DNA of 64,000 bases from NCBI GenBank assembly GCA_030246985.1, contig CP107246.1, forward strand, positions 1,366,282 through 1,430,281, read 5' to 3'. Each line of letters starts with the position of its first letter. The first letter of the stretch is position 1. The translations under genes were made by a program, and so were the position numbers. The notes under the pieces were generated by a model. It saw only the letters and a list, made by a program, of their open reading frames with translations, did no database searches and was not told the origin of the DNA. This document shows positions 40,775-49,608 of the stretch, piece after piece. The DNA is from Candidatus Nitricoxidivorans perseverans (GTDB taxonomy: Bacteria > Pseudomonadota > Gammaproteobacteria > Burkholderiales > Rhodocyclaceae).

Positions 40775-41596
40775 ATGAGAAACGTAAACCATCACTTGTC
40801 TGGTCTAGGCAAGCTTGACCGCGAGCGCTTGTCCGCCGTCATGCGCGGCACAAAGGGAACGATCACCAATGAGCAAGCCGCGAGGGTCATGGGGCTTGAT
40901 CAGGCTGAGGCATCGAAGTTACTGGCACGTTGGTGCAAAAAAGGCTGGTTGTCGCGGGTCGCCCGAGGGCTTTACGTGCCCGTGCCATTGGAAGCCGAAC
41001 GGTCTGATCTGCCACTCGAGGATTCCTGGCTGGTCGCCGTCAGCCTGTACTCGCCGTGCTACATCGGTGGCTGGAGTGCGGCTGAGCATTGGGATCTGAC
41101 AGAGCAAATTTTTCGGACGACGGTGGTGATGACCACGACGCGTCCACGGAACAGAAAGCCCACGCTCAAGGGGGCGGCATTTTGGCTCTCCACCATTGCA
41201 CCGGAAAAAATGTTCGGCCTGAAGACGGTTTGGCGCGGCTCGGTGAAAGTCTCCGTTTCCGACCCCAGCAGAACCATGCTGGACATGTTGTCCGATCCCC
41301 AGCTTGGCGGTGGCATTCGCTCCGTCCAAGATATGTTCAGAAACTACCTCGGCTCCGATGCCAAGAATCTCGGTCAATTGATGGAGTATGCCGAGCGTCT
41401 GGGTAACGGCGCGGCATTCAAGCGTCTGGGTTTTCTGTTGGAAGCGAACGCCCCGCAGGAGGCCGAGGCAATCGAGCAATGCCAGCGCCATCTGACGATG
41501 GGCAACGCACGCATCGATCCCAAAATGCCTGCTGATGCCTTGGTCGCACGGTGGCGGCTATGGGTGCCACGCGACTGGAAGGCGGGCGTGAAGTGA
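40775..41596 (+). CDS. AbiEi-type antitoxin/repressor (first copy)
   Basis: This 273-aa protein has an N-terminal winged HTH (TITNEQAARVMGLDQAEASK, then GWLSRVARGLYVPVP) and a C-terminal COG5340-like domain (SPCYIGGWSAAEHWDLTEQI). It is the type IV antitoxin AbiEi, which represses the operon and counters the toxin without binding it. The stop overlaps the toxin GTG (GTGA). Confidence 0.88.
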   Translation: MRNVNHHLSGLGKLDRERLSAVMRGTKGTITNEQAARVMGLDQAEASKLLARWCKKGWLSRVARGLYVPVPLEAERSDLPLEDSWLVAVSLYSPCYIGGWSAAEHWDLTEQIFRTTVVMTTTRPRNRKPTLKGAAFWLSTIAPEKMFGLKTVWRGSVKVSVSDPSRTMLDMLSDPQLGGGIRSVQDMFRNYLGSDAKNLGQLMEYAERLGNGAAFKRLGFLLEANAPQEAEAIEQCQRHLTMGNARIDPKMPADALVARWRLWVPRDWKAGVK

Positions 41597-43020
41597 TCGA
41601 AAAGCAGGAAATCTCAGAACTGGCGCGCGAGCTTTCGCTGGATTTGCACGTTGTCGAAAAGGATTACGTCCTCGGCTGGCTGCTCGCCGGCATTGCCGCG
41701 AATCCCGAGCTCTCGGAAAACTGGGTCTTCAAGGGCGGCACGTGCTTGAAGAAATGCTACTTTGAGACGTACCGGTTTTCCGAGGATCTGGATTTCACCG
41801 TGACCGAGGAAGCCCAGCTCGACGAGGACTACCTGCTGCAGGCATTCCGTCAAATGGCGGAATGGGTCTATGAGCAGAGCGGCATCGAGATTCCTGGAGA
41901 GCAGATTCGGTTCAAGTTGTCAGTGCTCGACGGCGGTCGGTACGCGGAGGGGCGCGTCTATTACGTCGGCCCGCTCATGCAGAAGCGCAATCTGGCGCGG
42001 ATCAAGTTCGATCTGACCAGCAAGGAGAAGCTCGTTCTGCCGCCACAGAAAAGGGCGGTTCATCATCCCTACAGCGACTGTCCGGACGACGGCATCCACG
42101 TCTTGAGTTACTGCTTCGAGGAGGTTTTTGCCGAGAAGATGAGAGCCCTGGCTGAGCGAGAGCGCCCCCGCGATCTATACGACGTCGTGCATCTGTACCG
42201 GCATGACGAGATTCGGCCTGATCGGGGCGTGGTCCTGAAAACGCTGCAGGAAAAATGCGCATTCAAAGGCATCCCCGTCCCGACCACTGAAAGCCTGCAG
42301 CGTGAGGATGCCAAGATCAAGCTGGCCGCTGAGTGGGAGGACATGCTTGCCCATCAGTTGCCTGTCTTGCCAGACCTTGAGCAGTTCTGGAACGAGATTC
42401 CGAACGTTTTTCGCTGGCTTTACGGCGAAGCAGAGAAGCCATCCTTTGGCGCGCTTGCAGCAGATCGGCCGACCGACAACTCGTGGCAACCGCCGGCGAT
42501 GGTGTTCGCATGGCATGCGGCCGTGCCGCTGGAGTCCGTGAGATTCGCGGCCGCAAACCGCCTGTGCGTCAATTTGCGCTATCAGGACTCTTGGCGACTG
42601 ATCGAGCCGTACTCGCTACGCCGCAGCCTGGACGGGAATCTGCTGCTTTGTGCCGTCAAGCATGAAACCGGGGAATCCAGAACCTACCGAGTCGATCGGA
42701 TTCAAGGTGTCGAGGTCAGCAGAACGCCATTCACTCCCCGGTACCAGATTGAGCTGACCCCAGCAGGGCCATTGTCGGCACCGCCTGTTCAACGCCTTGC
42801 AGCACCACGACAATCGATCAACGCGCGACCAAAGATTTCGGCTGGAAGGGCCGCAAAAGCAATGACTGGGCAGACCGGCCCCACCTATGTATTCAAGTGC
42901 CCGAGCTGTGGGAAGCAATTTCGCCGGAAAACCTATGACGCAACATTGTCACCGCACAAGAACAAGAATGGTTACCAGTGCTTCGGGGGCTTCGGTTCGC
43001 TGGTGAAAACGGAATATTGA
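41593..43020 (+). CDS. AbiEii-type toxin with WYL-like and zinc-ribbon extensions
   Basis: The start at GTG 41593 gives 475 aa. Residues 1-300 form the nucleotidyltransferase: FKGGTCLKK at 46-54 and RFSEDLDF at 61-68 with D65 and D67. Around residues 315-385, RFAAANRLCVNLRYQDSWRL, IEPYSLRRSLDGNLLL and ESRTYRVDRIQGVEV read like a WYL domain. At the end, CPSC (436-439), H455 and C463 suggest a zinc ribbon. AbiEii toxins are usually near 300 aa. These enzymes modify tRNA or other targets to stop growth upon phage infection. Confidence 0.82.
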   Translation: MIEKQEISELARELSLDLHVVEKDYVLGWLLAGIAANPELSENWVFKGGTCLKKCYFETYRFSEDLDFTVTEEAQLDEDYLLQAFRQMAEWVYEQSGIEIPGEQIRFKLSVLDGGRYAEGRVYYVGPLMQKRNLARIKFDLTSKEKLVLPPQKRAVHHPYSDCPDDGIHVLSYCFEEVFAEKMRALAERERPRDLYDVVHLYRHDEIRPDRGVVLKTLQEKCAFKGIPVPTTESLQREDAKIKLAAEWEDMLAHQLPVLPDLEQFWNEIPNVFRWLYGEAEKPSFGALAADRPTDNSWQPPAMVFAWHAAVPLESVRFAAANRLCVNLRYQDSWRLIEPYSLRRSLDGNLLLCAVKHETGESRTYRVDRIQGVEVSRTPFTPRYQIELTPAGPLSAPPVQRLAAPRQSINARPKISAGRAAKAMTGQTGPTYVFKCPSCGKQFRRKTYDATLSPHKNKNGYQCFGGFGSLVKTEY

Positions 43021-43171
43021 AATGGCTGGCAGTCATGTGCGCGGGAGAGGGGCATCCCCTTCCGGGATGGCAGGCATGTTCCGTTTATTCGTCGAAAGCA
43101 AGTAAGTGACGAATAAACGGAACTTTGCCGGGTGGCCACCGATCTGCCCGGCAGCACATCCAATCGAGTGG

Positions 43172-43645
43172 TCATGCCGGCAGCCGGGCCAAGGCCTCGA
43201 GCAAGGTTCGCCGCTTGGCATGGGGATCCTTCGGTACCTCGATGCCGTTCGCTTCCATTTCTTCAGTGCAACGACGCATCCAGACCGTGATCTCATCCAG
43301 TTTGAAGCGGATCAGCTTTCCAACATGCAAGAAGGGCACCCCGAGCGATTCCCGCATGTTTGGGTGGGTGAGGATGTACATCGGGATGTTCATGATCTCG
43401 GCGATTTCTTTGGCCGACATCAGATTGGGGTCTTTGGACAGCACGACATCACTGCCTTTCTCCCAGGTGGCGGAATGCATCGACTCCATCTCGAATGCCA
43501 GGATGTCCTCCATGAGATAGGTCACCCGTTTGGAGAGCTTCAAATACCTGGGGCCTCGACCCTCGCAGCGCCAGCGTTGTAGGGTTTTGGGGCTGAGGCC
43601 CCAACGCTCGGCCAACTCGTGCTCATTGATTGCGACTTTTTTCAT
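43172..43645 (-). CDS. Two-domain helix-turn-helix regulator
   Basis: This 157-aa protein starts at ATG 43645 behind CAGGAGA. Residues ~5-35 (EHELAERWGLSPKTLQRWRC) match the phage HTH at 5590, and residues ~80-130 (NIPMYILTHPNMRESLGVPF, then HVGKLIRFKLDEITVWM) match the phage HTH at 10316. It thus holds in one chain two domains that are separate in the prophage. It is probably an excisionase or repressor. Its first 29 codons are duplicated at 51227-51315. Confidence 0.75.
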   Translation of the reverse strand: MKKVAINEHELAERWGLSPKTLQRWRCEGRGPRYLKLSKRVTYLMEDILAFEMESMHSATWEKGSDVVLSKDPNLMSAKEIAEIMNIPMYILTHPNMRESLGVPFLHVGKLIRFKLDEITVWMRRCTEEMEANGIEVPKDPHAKRRTLLEALARLPA

Positions 43646-43916
43646 CACGTATCTCCTGTGGTTGTAGGGACACGCATTCAGGCGCTGGTTGGGCACGAAG
43701 CCAAGTCAAGCGGGGTCAGGCACACCCTCGCTAAAACGCCCGCGTCATTTAATGAGCGCCAGCAATTCCTCGGTCACGACTTGACGTTGCAATGAGGGGA
43801 GTAGAGCGAAGCGCGACAAGCTACAGTGGATGTTCGAGAGAACGGCAGTCCTTCCGATTAAGGCCATTTATGTGTAGAATCTCGGTTTCCGTGGTGGGCA
43901 CGTTCCACCACCAATA
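43557..43916. repeat. 360-bp direct repeat, left copy
   Basis: The sequence recurs at 51227-51586, offset by exactly 7,670 bp. I counted three mismatches. It covers the 5' end of the HTH gene, its upstream region with a degenerate 31-bp element, and a putative promoter and hairpin. The left copy runs into an intact terminator; the right copy does not. Confidence 0.92.
43676..43706 (-). repeat. 31-bp upstream element, degenerate copy F
   Basis: On the minus strand, CTTGGCTTC, six free bases, then AACCAGCGCCTGAAT keep the spacing of copies A-E. It ends 30 bp before the HTH ATG at 43645. The same copy recurs at 51346-51376 in the right 360-bp repeat. Confidence 0.55.
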
Positions 43917-43950
43917 CCTAAAGGTCAACCGTTCTCGGTTGGCCTTTTTT
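43852..43950 (+). ncRNA. Candidate small RNA with two hairpins
   Basis: TTCCGA (43852-43857), a 17-bp spacer and TAGAAT (43875-43880) with an upstream TG form a plausible promoter. A transcript from about 43887 would hold a 7-bp hairpin GTGGTGG/CCACCAC (43891-43911) and end at the terminator at 43922-43950. No gene follows on this strand before 44281. It is inferred from signals only. Confidence 0.4.
43922..43950 (+). terminator. Rho-independent terminator
   Basis: GGTCAACC (43923-43930) pairs with GGTTGGCC (43937-43944), with one G-T pair and a 6-base loop, followed by six T. The next 330 bp to the second AbiEi contain no further convincing feature except a TTGACA at 44245-44250 lacking a good -10. 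Confidence 0.75.
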
Positions 43951-44280
43951 CTTGCGCACTCCCGCGCGTCTGCGCGGGTTCCTGCGAATCCGTGTGGACT
44001 TCCTTCCCCGGTCGTCTCGCCGACGCCTGGCGACATTTCGCTCTCTCCGCGCCGTTATTCTCTCCCGCCTTGCCGCCCGCCAAACGGCCGAAGTCCACAA
44101 AGCTTTCTGTCAGCGTCCAGTGGGAGCAAGCAGTTACGTGCTGACCGTTCAAGCAGTTGGATAACGGCATTGCCTGACCGAGGGAAACAACCCACATGAC
44201 GGCGTTTGAGCAGAATCCAGTATGTTTCGTTATGTCGGTTATTATTGACAACTACCGGCTCAACGGAACATCATGCCGGC

Positions 44281-44880
44281 ATGGAAACGAGCCCCCAGGC
44301 CATCCTTGAACTGGCGCGCAAACGTGGCCTCATCCGGCCACGCGACCTGGAACCACTTGGCCTGCCCCGGGTCAGCCTGACGCGTCTCGTTCGGCAAGGT
44401 GCGCTCACTCGGGTCGGGCGAGGGCTCTATGCGCTGCCGGACAGGTCTGTTTCCGAACATGCGACGCTGGCCGAGGTGGCGCGCAAACATCCTCGCGCAG
44501 TCGTGTGCCTGCTCTCGGCGCTGCGCTTCTACGATCTCACCACCCAGTCGCCATTTCAGGTCTGGCTCGCCATTCCCAACAAGGCCCGCGCGCCCCGGAT
44601 CGACTATCCGCCGCCGCGCATTGTCCGCTTCTCTGATCCGCTGCTTATCGAAGGCGTGGAGGAACACCCGATTGACGGCGTCCCGGTACGCATCACCGGC
44701 ATCGCGAGGACGGTGGCCGACTGCTTCAAGTACCGCAACAAGATCGGCCTGGACGTCGCCCTGGAGGCGCTCCGCGATGCCTGGACAGGACGGCGTGTCG
44801 GCATGGACGAACTGTGGCAGTTTGCCAAACTGTGTCGGGTGGCCAACGTCATGCGTCCCTACCTGGAGAGCCTGACGTGA
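44281..44880 (+). CDS. AbiEi-type antitoxin/repressor (second copy)
   Basis: This 199-aa protein has its start placed at ATG 44281. An N-terminal winged HTH (LARKRGLIRPRDLEPLGLPR, RQGALTRVGRGLYAL) precedes the typical AbiEi region (LLSALRFYDLTTQSPFQVWL, RITGIARTVADCFKYRNKIG). It differs from the first AbiEi and is closer to the shorter subfamily. Its stop overlaps a GTG opening a 21-codon AbiEii-like stub, after which the NACHT gene begins. No intact AbiEii follows. Confidence 0.85.
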   Translation: METSPQAILELARKRGLIRPRDLEPLGLPRVSLTRLVRQGALTRVGRGLYALPDRSVSEHATLAEVARKHPRAVVCLLSALRFYDLTTQSPFQVWLAIPNKARAPRIDYPPPRIVRFSDPLLIEGVEEHPIDGVPVRITGIARTVADCFKYRNKIGLDVALEALRDAWTGRRVGMDELWQFAKLCRVANVMRPYLESLT

Positions 44881-44942
44881 GAAACCGGAACACTGCCGCG
44901 TCGGTCGTAGCACGACTGCTTGCCAAGGCCCGCACCGAATGA
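44877..44942 (+). pseudogene. 21-codon AbiEii-like stub between AbiEi and NACHT genes
   Basis: GTG 44877 overlaps the AbiEi stop (GTGA). The frame reads MRNRNTAASVVARLLAKART E and stops at 44942, overlapping the NACHT ATG at 44939 (ATGA). AbiEii toxins of this subfamily start with a very similar RN-x-AASV-x-x-RLL-x-KAR segment. It is either the remnant of a replaced toxin or a short coupling frame. Confidence 0.65.
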
Positions 44943-47900
44943 CGATGCTGAGAACCGACATCGAAAGAGCCCTCGATGAGTTCGCCTCCCAAGAGGAGGG
45001 GATGCGTTTTCAGGGGCTGGCGGTAGTACTCGGTAAGAAGCGCTGGCCGGAACTCATCGCCTGCGAGCGCAAGAACGATCTCGGCCTCGATGCCTACGCG
45101 CCCTCAAGCCTGACGCCGGAAAAAATCGGCAAGGGGCTCTCCGCATCGATCACGCCAACGCTGGGGAAGATTTCTGGCGACGCGAAGACCGCCAAGGAGA
45201 ATTTTTCTGACCTAAAGACGCTCCTCTTCGTGACGTCCGGCAAAGTGGGCAATCCCAAACAAAAGCAGTGGAAAAAGGCAATTCAGGAAGACCACGGCCT
45301 TGAACTACACATCATCGGGCGCGAGGACATCATCATCGCGATGATGATGCCCGAGAACGCCTCGCTCTGTGCCAGGTTCCTCCACCTCGATATCGCCGCC
45401 GAACCGCAGGTCGCAGAACTCATTGACAGAACAAGACGCGCAGCCGACGCTGTCACGCGGACCTGGGCCGTCAAGACGAAGGGACATCCGCTCATCGATC
45501 TTACGGCGGTGCGGCTTGACCCGAATGGCGCGGAGTCTGCCGATGTGCTGTCACTTGAGCAGATCGACCAGGCGCTATCGCAGAGCTGGCGTATCGTTCT
45601 CGAAGGGTCCGCCGGCCGCGGAAAAACCACGACGCTGATACAGATCGCGCAACGCGCACGCACTGCCGGCACACCATTCATAGTCGAACTTCCGGCGTGG
45701 ACGTCTTCGCGCCGAGGAATTCTCGAATACATTGCTGGCATGCCTGCGTTCCAGGCCGAAGGTCTTACGCCTGCCGACCTCGCGCGGGTGCAGCAGACCG
45801 AACCTTTCCTGTTCTTGTTGAACGGCTGGAATGAGATTGCGGAGTCGAATTCCCCACAGTCGAACGATGCACTCCGGGACCTCGAGCGGGATTTTCCGAG
45901 CGCTGGCATCATCGTCGCAACCCGCACGCACCACCTGACGCCGCCGCTGCCCGGTGCAATGCGGCTGCGGTTGTTGCGCCTTCGGCGGGTGCAGCGGGTG
46001 GCTTACCTGGCAGCCCGCCTTGGAGCGAAAGGCGCCGAGCTTCGCGCCCGCATCGATGCCGACCCGTCACTCGACGAGCTGACCCGCACGCCGTTCGTCC
46101 TCTCCGAAGTTGCTTCACTGTTTGAAGCCAGCGCCGAAATTCCCTCCACGAAGATCGGTATTCTCGCCCAAGTTCTTCGCCTGCAAGAACAACGAGACGA
46201 ACACAGAAATGCACTGCAAACAGCCCCGATCTTCGGCGAACAAACGGAGTACCTGAAAGCCCTTGCAGCTGAGATGACCCGCCGCGGAGCGGTGGCATTG
46301 CCCGACGCTGATGCCCGCTCTGTCGTTGCTGCCGTCGCACGAGAGCTTGCGCATCGTGGACAGATCGAGATTGTGGGAGCGCCGGCGGTCCTCGCGACGC
46401 TCACGGCGCACCACGTCTTCGAGCGCGTTGACTACCCGCAAACGGCCTTTCAATTCGAGCATCAGCAACTGCAGGAGTACTACGCAGCGCTCGATGTCCG
46501 CACGCAGCTTCTCGACCTGCGGGGCGATGACCACGACGCAACCGGCCGCTTCACGGCCGACTACGTGAACGATCCGGCATGGGCCGAACCGCTGCGCATG
46601 ATCGCCGAGACGTTTGCCGAGCAGACCGGCAACGGCGAAATCGACAGGGCAAACACCCGCGCCGGCGGGAAGCTTGTGGAGATGGCGCTCGCCGTCGACC
46701 TCGTATTTGCCGCCGAACTCGCGCAGCTTTGCGGCGCAACCGTCTGGAATGAAGTTCGCGCGGCCGTCGGCGAGCGTCTCCGCGCCCTCTACGCGATCCG
46801 CGACGGCAGGTTTCGGCAGTACGCCGTCGCCGCCATGCTCGCCACGGGCGCGGACGACTTCAGCGACATCATTGCGCCGCTTCTGTCGGGACAAGACCAA
46901 CAAACACGACTTCGCACGTACCGGCTCTGGCCGGACATCCAGGTCTCGTCGCTTGGAGTGAACTGGCGCGAACAGGTGCGCGGTTGGAGCGAAGAGGCGC
47001 GAACGGATTTCGTCTGCGAATTGCTTCATCATCGTGTCGATGGCGAGATTGCGGCCTTCGCTGCGGAGGACGACAGTGTCGCGGTGAAGAAGGCCGCGGT
47101 TTCCGGCCTCATGTGGACCGGGTCTGATGACGCGCTGACCCCCGTCCTCGACTCGATGGATGCGCAGACATTCGAGGAGGTCGCTCGCCAAAACGCCGAC
47201 CACATGCCCGCGGCGCTCAGACCCAAGACGATCGCCGCGATGCGGAAATTCATCGAGAGCACCACGGACCATCCCGCGCGCCTGCGAACCGCGCTCGATC
47301 TGATCGAGCTCGGCGAGCTTGGCCTGGACGGCGTTATTAAGGGTTCGATGGCGGCGCTGTCCGGCGGCGAGATGCGCAACCTGAGTTCGCACTATGTCCA
47401 GCCGGCTCTCGAGTATCTACGCAGAATCGATCCTGCCTGGGTGAGCGAATGGGTAGCTACCCAGATCGCTGAAGGCATCCTCTACGAGCACGAGTACTGG
47501 TTGCCGTTTGCGACCACCATTTCCGATGGTCTCGTCGAGAAATACCTGCAGCGCCTCGAGAGCGAAGACCTCAAGAACGTGCGCTTCGGCGGCATGATTT
47601 CCATCATTGCCGCGCGCGCAGACGCCAATCTTGCGGCGCGCGTGTTTGTGAAGCTGCGCGAGCTGCGGCGCGGGGTGGATGCGGAGCCTGGCGTGCGACA
47701 CGAACTCGAGTGGCAGATAGTGCGCCAACTGGAAGCCGTGTTCCGCGACTTTCCCGACGACATCGCCGCGGCTGGCATTCTCTCGTCCGTCACCACCGGT
47801 GATCCGCTCGACATCAAAGTCGTAGCCGGCCTTCTTTGCAGAGTCGCCAGGTCGGACGTGGAACCGCTGCGCATCGCGGACGACGACCTGAAGGCACGCC

Positions 47901-49450
47901 TTCGCACCTGCCTAAAAAGCAGCGTCGATATCATCCTGCGCCAGGACGACTTCAACGGCGAGGAAAAAGCCAACCTGGCCTCGTCGATTGCGCAGGTCGG
48001 AGAGCCCGAAGACATGGCCGACCTGGTGAGGCTCGTCCGCGCCGACATCGAGCGGGTACGCCGCGGCCGGGCCGCGCGCGCGGCCGGCGACCATGGACCC
48101 CTCGGCAACGGCGGCAGCATGAGCTACGCCGGCTGGCACATCGCCGCCGTCATGCACCTTGACCCGGTCGGTGCCGAGCAGGTGCTCATTGATCTGCTTC
48201 CCGAGCCGGAATATCTCTCCGAGGCCGCGGCCGCGATGGCGCGCGACTTCGTGCCAAAGCGGGAGCCCTTCGACCGGACGTTCCGCTACAACTTGATTTG
48301 GTCCGTGCGCGAAGGCCGCGTCTCGTCGCTTGGCGATGGCCAGCGGCGCCCACGGTTCGCCGCTGTACTCAATGCCGAAATCAAGCGCCTGCGAGAACAG
48401 AACCAAGACGGGAAACCCCCAGCCGGCCTGAAAGTGCTCGCAAGGGCGCTTGCCGCAATTGACGGCCGCGGTTCCGCGGCAGCGGTACTCGATGTGATTG
48501 CCATGCCCGGCCAATGGGACGAATACGTCCGTCTCGATGCCGCCGAGCTATTGTTGATGGCTGGTGTCGTCTTGCCCGCGGCCACGGCGTTCGCTCTGGT
48601 CGATGCCGTACTAGAGCGGACAGAGAAATGGATGCAAGATTCAGACAGGTACCTTCTGCGCCGTATCCTCGCGCTCTGTCCCTTCGTCGACACCCCTGCG
48701 GCAGGGATCGCCAAAATGCGCGACGTGCTCGGCAAGCGGCGGCTCTGGGCATACGAACTGCGGGAACTCGTCACCGCTCTCGGCGAGAGCCGATCAGATG
48801 CCGCCATCGATCTCTTGTACGAGCTTGCGTCCGATGCGCAGACGTTTGGGCAATGTGAGGATAACTTCATCAACGCCTTTGCAGCGTTCGATACGCCGCG
48901 CGCGAACGAACTGCTCCTGGGTTTTGTCGATCCGGACATTCGCGGCATCGCGCTGACACGGCGTCCCGACCGCGAGGACGTGCTGGTTGCGCGGCTCACG
49001 GAGCTAGTCCGGCATAGGCCCGAGGCGGCCGCACGGCTGCGAGAATTGTGCGAACGCGATCTCCCAGAACCGAATCGGCACATCCTCTCGAAAGTTATGG
49101 CCTCACTCGGAACGCCCGAAGCCCTCGTCGCAAATCTGAATCTGATCGATGACACTAAGCGCTCGCCAGTTCCGCAAGGCATCTGGGATCAACTGGAAAG
49201 TGCTCTCGTCGAGCGACGACCCTATGGGCAGAATCCCAACGTCTTCACGCAACACGCACGCGCGTCAAATGAAGTACGCGTTCGGCTGTTCAGAATGGTG
49301 ATTGAGGACGAGAAACGACGGAAGTCTGCCTTTATGCTTCTCGGTCAAATCGAGGAATGGCGTCTGGAGCATGGCAGGCCGACGGATGAACCGCGTCATC
49401 CTGATCTTGGATCCGGCCAACCTTGGCCGCCCGAGAAGTTTTTTTCCTGA
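44939..49450 (+). CDS. NACHT-type STAND NTPase with putative nuclease domain
   Basis: This is a 1,503-aa soluble protein. Residues ~20-140 look like a PD-(D/E)XK/Mrr-type nuclease: RWPELIACERKNDLGLDAY gives E43-x-K45 with D51. Walker A GSAGRGKT lies at 223-230, and the Walker-B-like LFLLNGWNE at 291-299 has Asn295 where Asp is usual. DELTRTPFVLSEV fits the NACHT sensor region. From about residue 600 the protein is alpha-helical and repeat-like, consistent with HEAT repeats. NACHT/Avs proteins sense phage proteins and activate an effector. It is translationally coupled to the AbiEi operon. Confidence 0.82.
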   Translation: MTMLRTDIERALDEFASQEEGMRFQGLAVVLGKKRWPELIACERKNDLGLDAYAPSSLTPEKIGKGLSASITPTLGKISGDAKTAKENFSDLKTLLFVTSGKVGNPKQKQWKKAIQEDHGLELHIIGREDIIIAMMMPENASLCARFLHLDIAAEPQVAELIDRTRRAADAVTRTWAVKTKGHPLIDLTAVRLDPNGAESADVLSLEQIDQALSQSWRIVLEGSAGRGKTTTLIQIAQRARTAGTPFIVELPAWTSSRRGILEYIAGMPAFQAEGLTPADLARVQQTEPFLFLLNGWNEIAESNSPQSNDALRDLERDFPSAGIIVATRTHHLTPPLPGAMRLRLLRLRRVQRVAYLAARLGAKGAELRARIDADPSLDELTRTPFVLSEVASLFEASAEIPSTKIGILAQVLRLQEQRDEHRNALQTAPIFGEQTEYLKALAAEMTRRGAVALPDADARSVVAAVARELAHRGQIEIVGAPAVLATLTAHHVFERVDYPQTAFQFEHQQLQEYYAALDVRTQLLDLRGDDHDATGRFTADYVNDPAWAEPLRMIAETFAEQTGNGEIDRANTRAGGKLVEMALAVDLVFAAELAQLCGATVWNEVRAAVGERLRALYAIRDGRFRQYAVAAMLATGADDFSDIIAPLLSGQDQQTRLRTYRLWPDIQVSSLGVNWREQVRGWSEEARTDFVCELLHHRVDGEIAAFAAEDDSVAVKKAAVSGLMWTGSDDALTPVLDSMDAQTFEEVARQNADHMPAALRPKTIAAMRKFIESTTDHPARLRTALDLIELGELGLDGVIKGSMAALSGGEMRNLSSHYVQPALEYLRRIDPAWVSEWVATQIAEGILYEHEYWLPFATTISDGLVEKYLQRLESEDLKNVRFGGMISIIAARADANLAARVFVKLRELRRGVDAEPGVRHELEWQIVRQLEAVFRDFPDDIAAAGILSSVTTGDPLDIKVVAGLLCRVARSDVEPLRIADDDLKARLRTCLKSSVDIILRQDDFNGEEKANLASSIAQVGEPEDMADLVRLVRADIERVRRGRAARAAGDHGPLGNGGSMSYAGWHIAAVMHLDPVGAEQVLIDLLPEPEYLSEAAAAMARDFVPKREPFDRTFRYNLIWSVREGRVSSLGDGQRRPRFAAVLNAEIKRLREQNQDGKPPAGLKVLARALAAIDGRGSAAAVLDVIAMPGQWDEYVRLDAAELLLMAGVVLPAATAFALVDAVLERTEKWMQDSDRYLLRRILALCPFVDTPAAGIAKMRDVLGKRRLWAYELRELVTALGESRSDAAIDLLYELASDAQTFGQCEDNFINAFAAFDTPRANELLLGFVDPDIRGIALTRRPDREDVLVARLTELVRHRPEAAARLRELCERDLPEPNRHILSKVMASLGTPEALVANLNLIDDTKRSPVPQGIWDQLESALVERRPYGQNPNVFTQHARASNEVRVRLFRMVIEDEKRRKSAFMLLGQIEEWRLEHGRPTDEPRHPDLGSGQPWPPEKFFS

Positions 49451-49608
49451 GGCCAAAGAAAAAGTCCCTGCTGCCCCTATGTTGTTAGAGCACCGAATCA
49501 GCCACCAGGTGCCACAGAGGTAGGCGAAGTGCCCGACTAGTTCGGATCAGAGGGAAATGCAGGTGGCCGACAGGGAGGGCATGAGCGACTGCTGTGAGTC
49601 CATACGAG

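Noticed and set aside
43891-43916. CCACCACCA sequence as the 3' end of a tRNA or tmRNA attachment site
   Set aside because: No T-arm (GTTCGA) or matching acceptor strand lies upstream; the symmetry is a simple hairpin.
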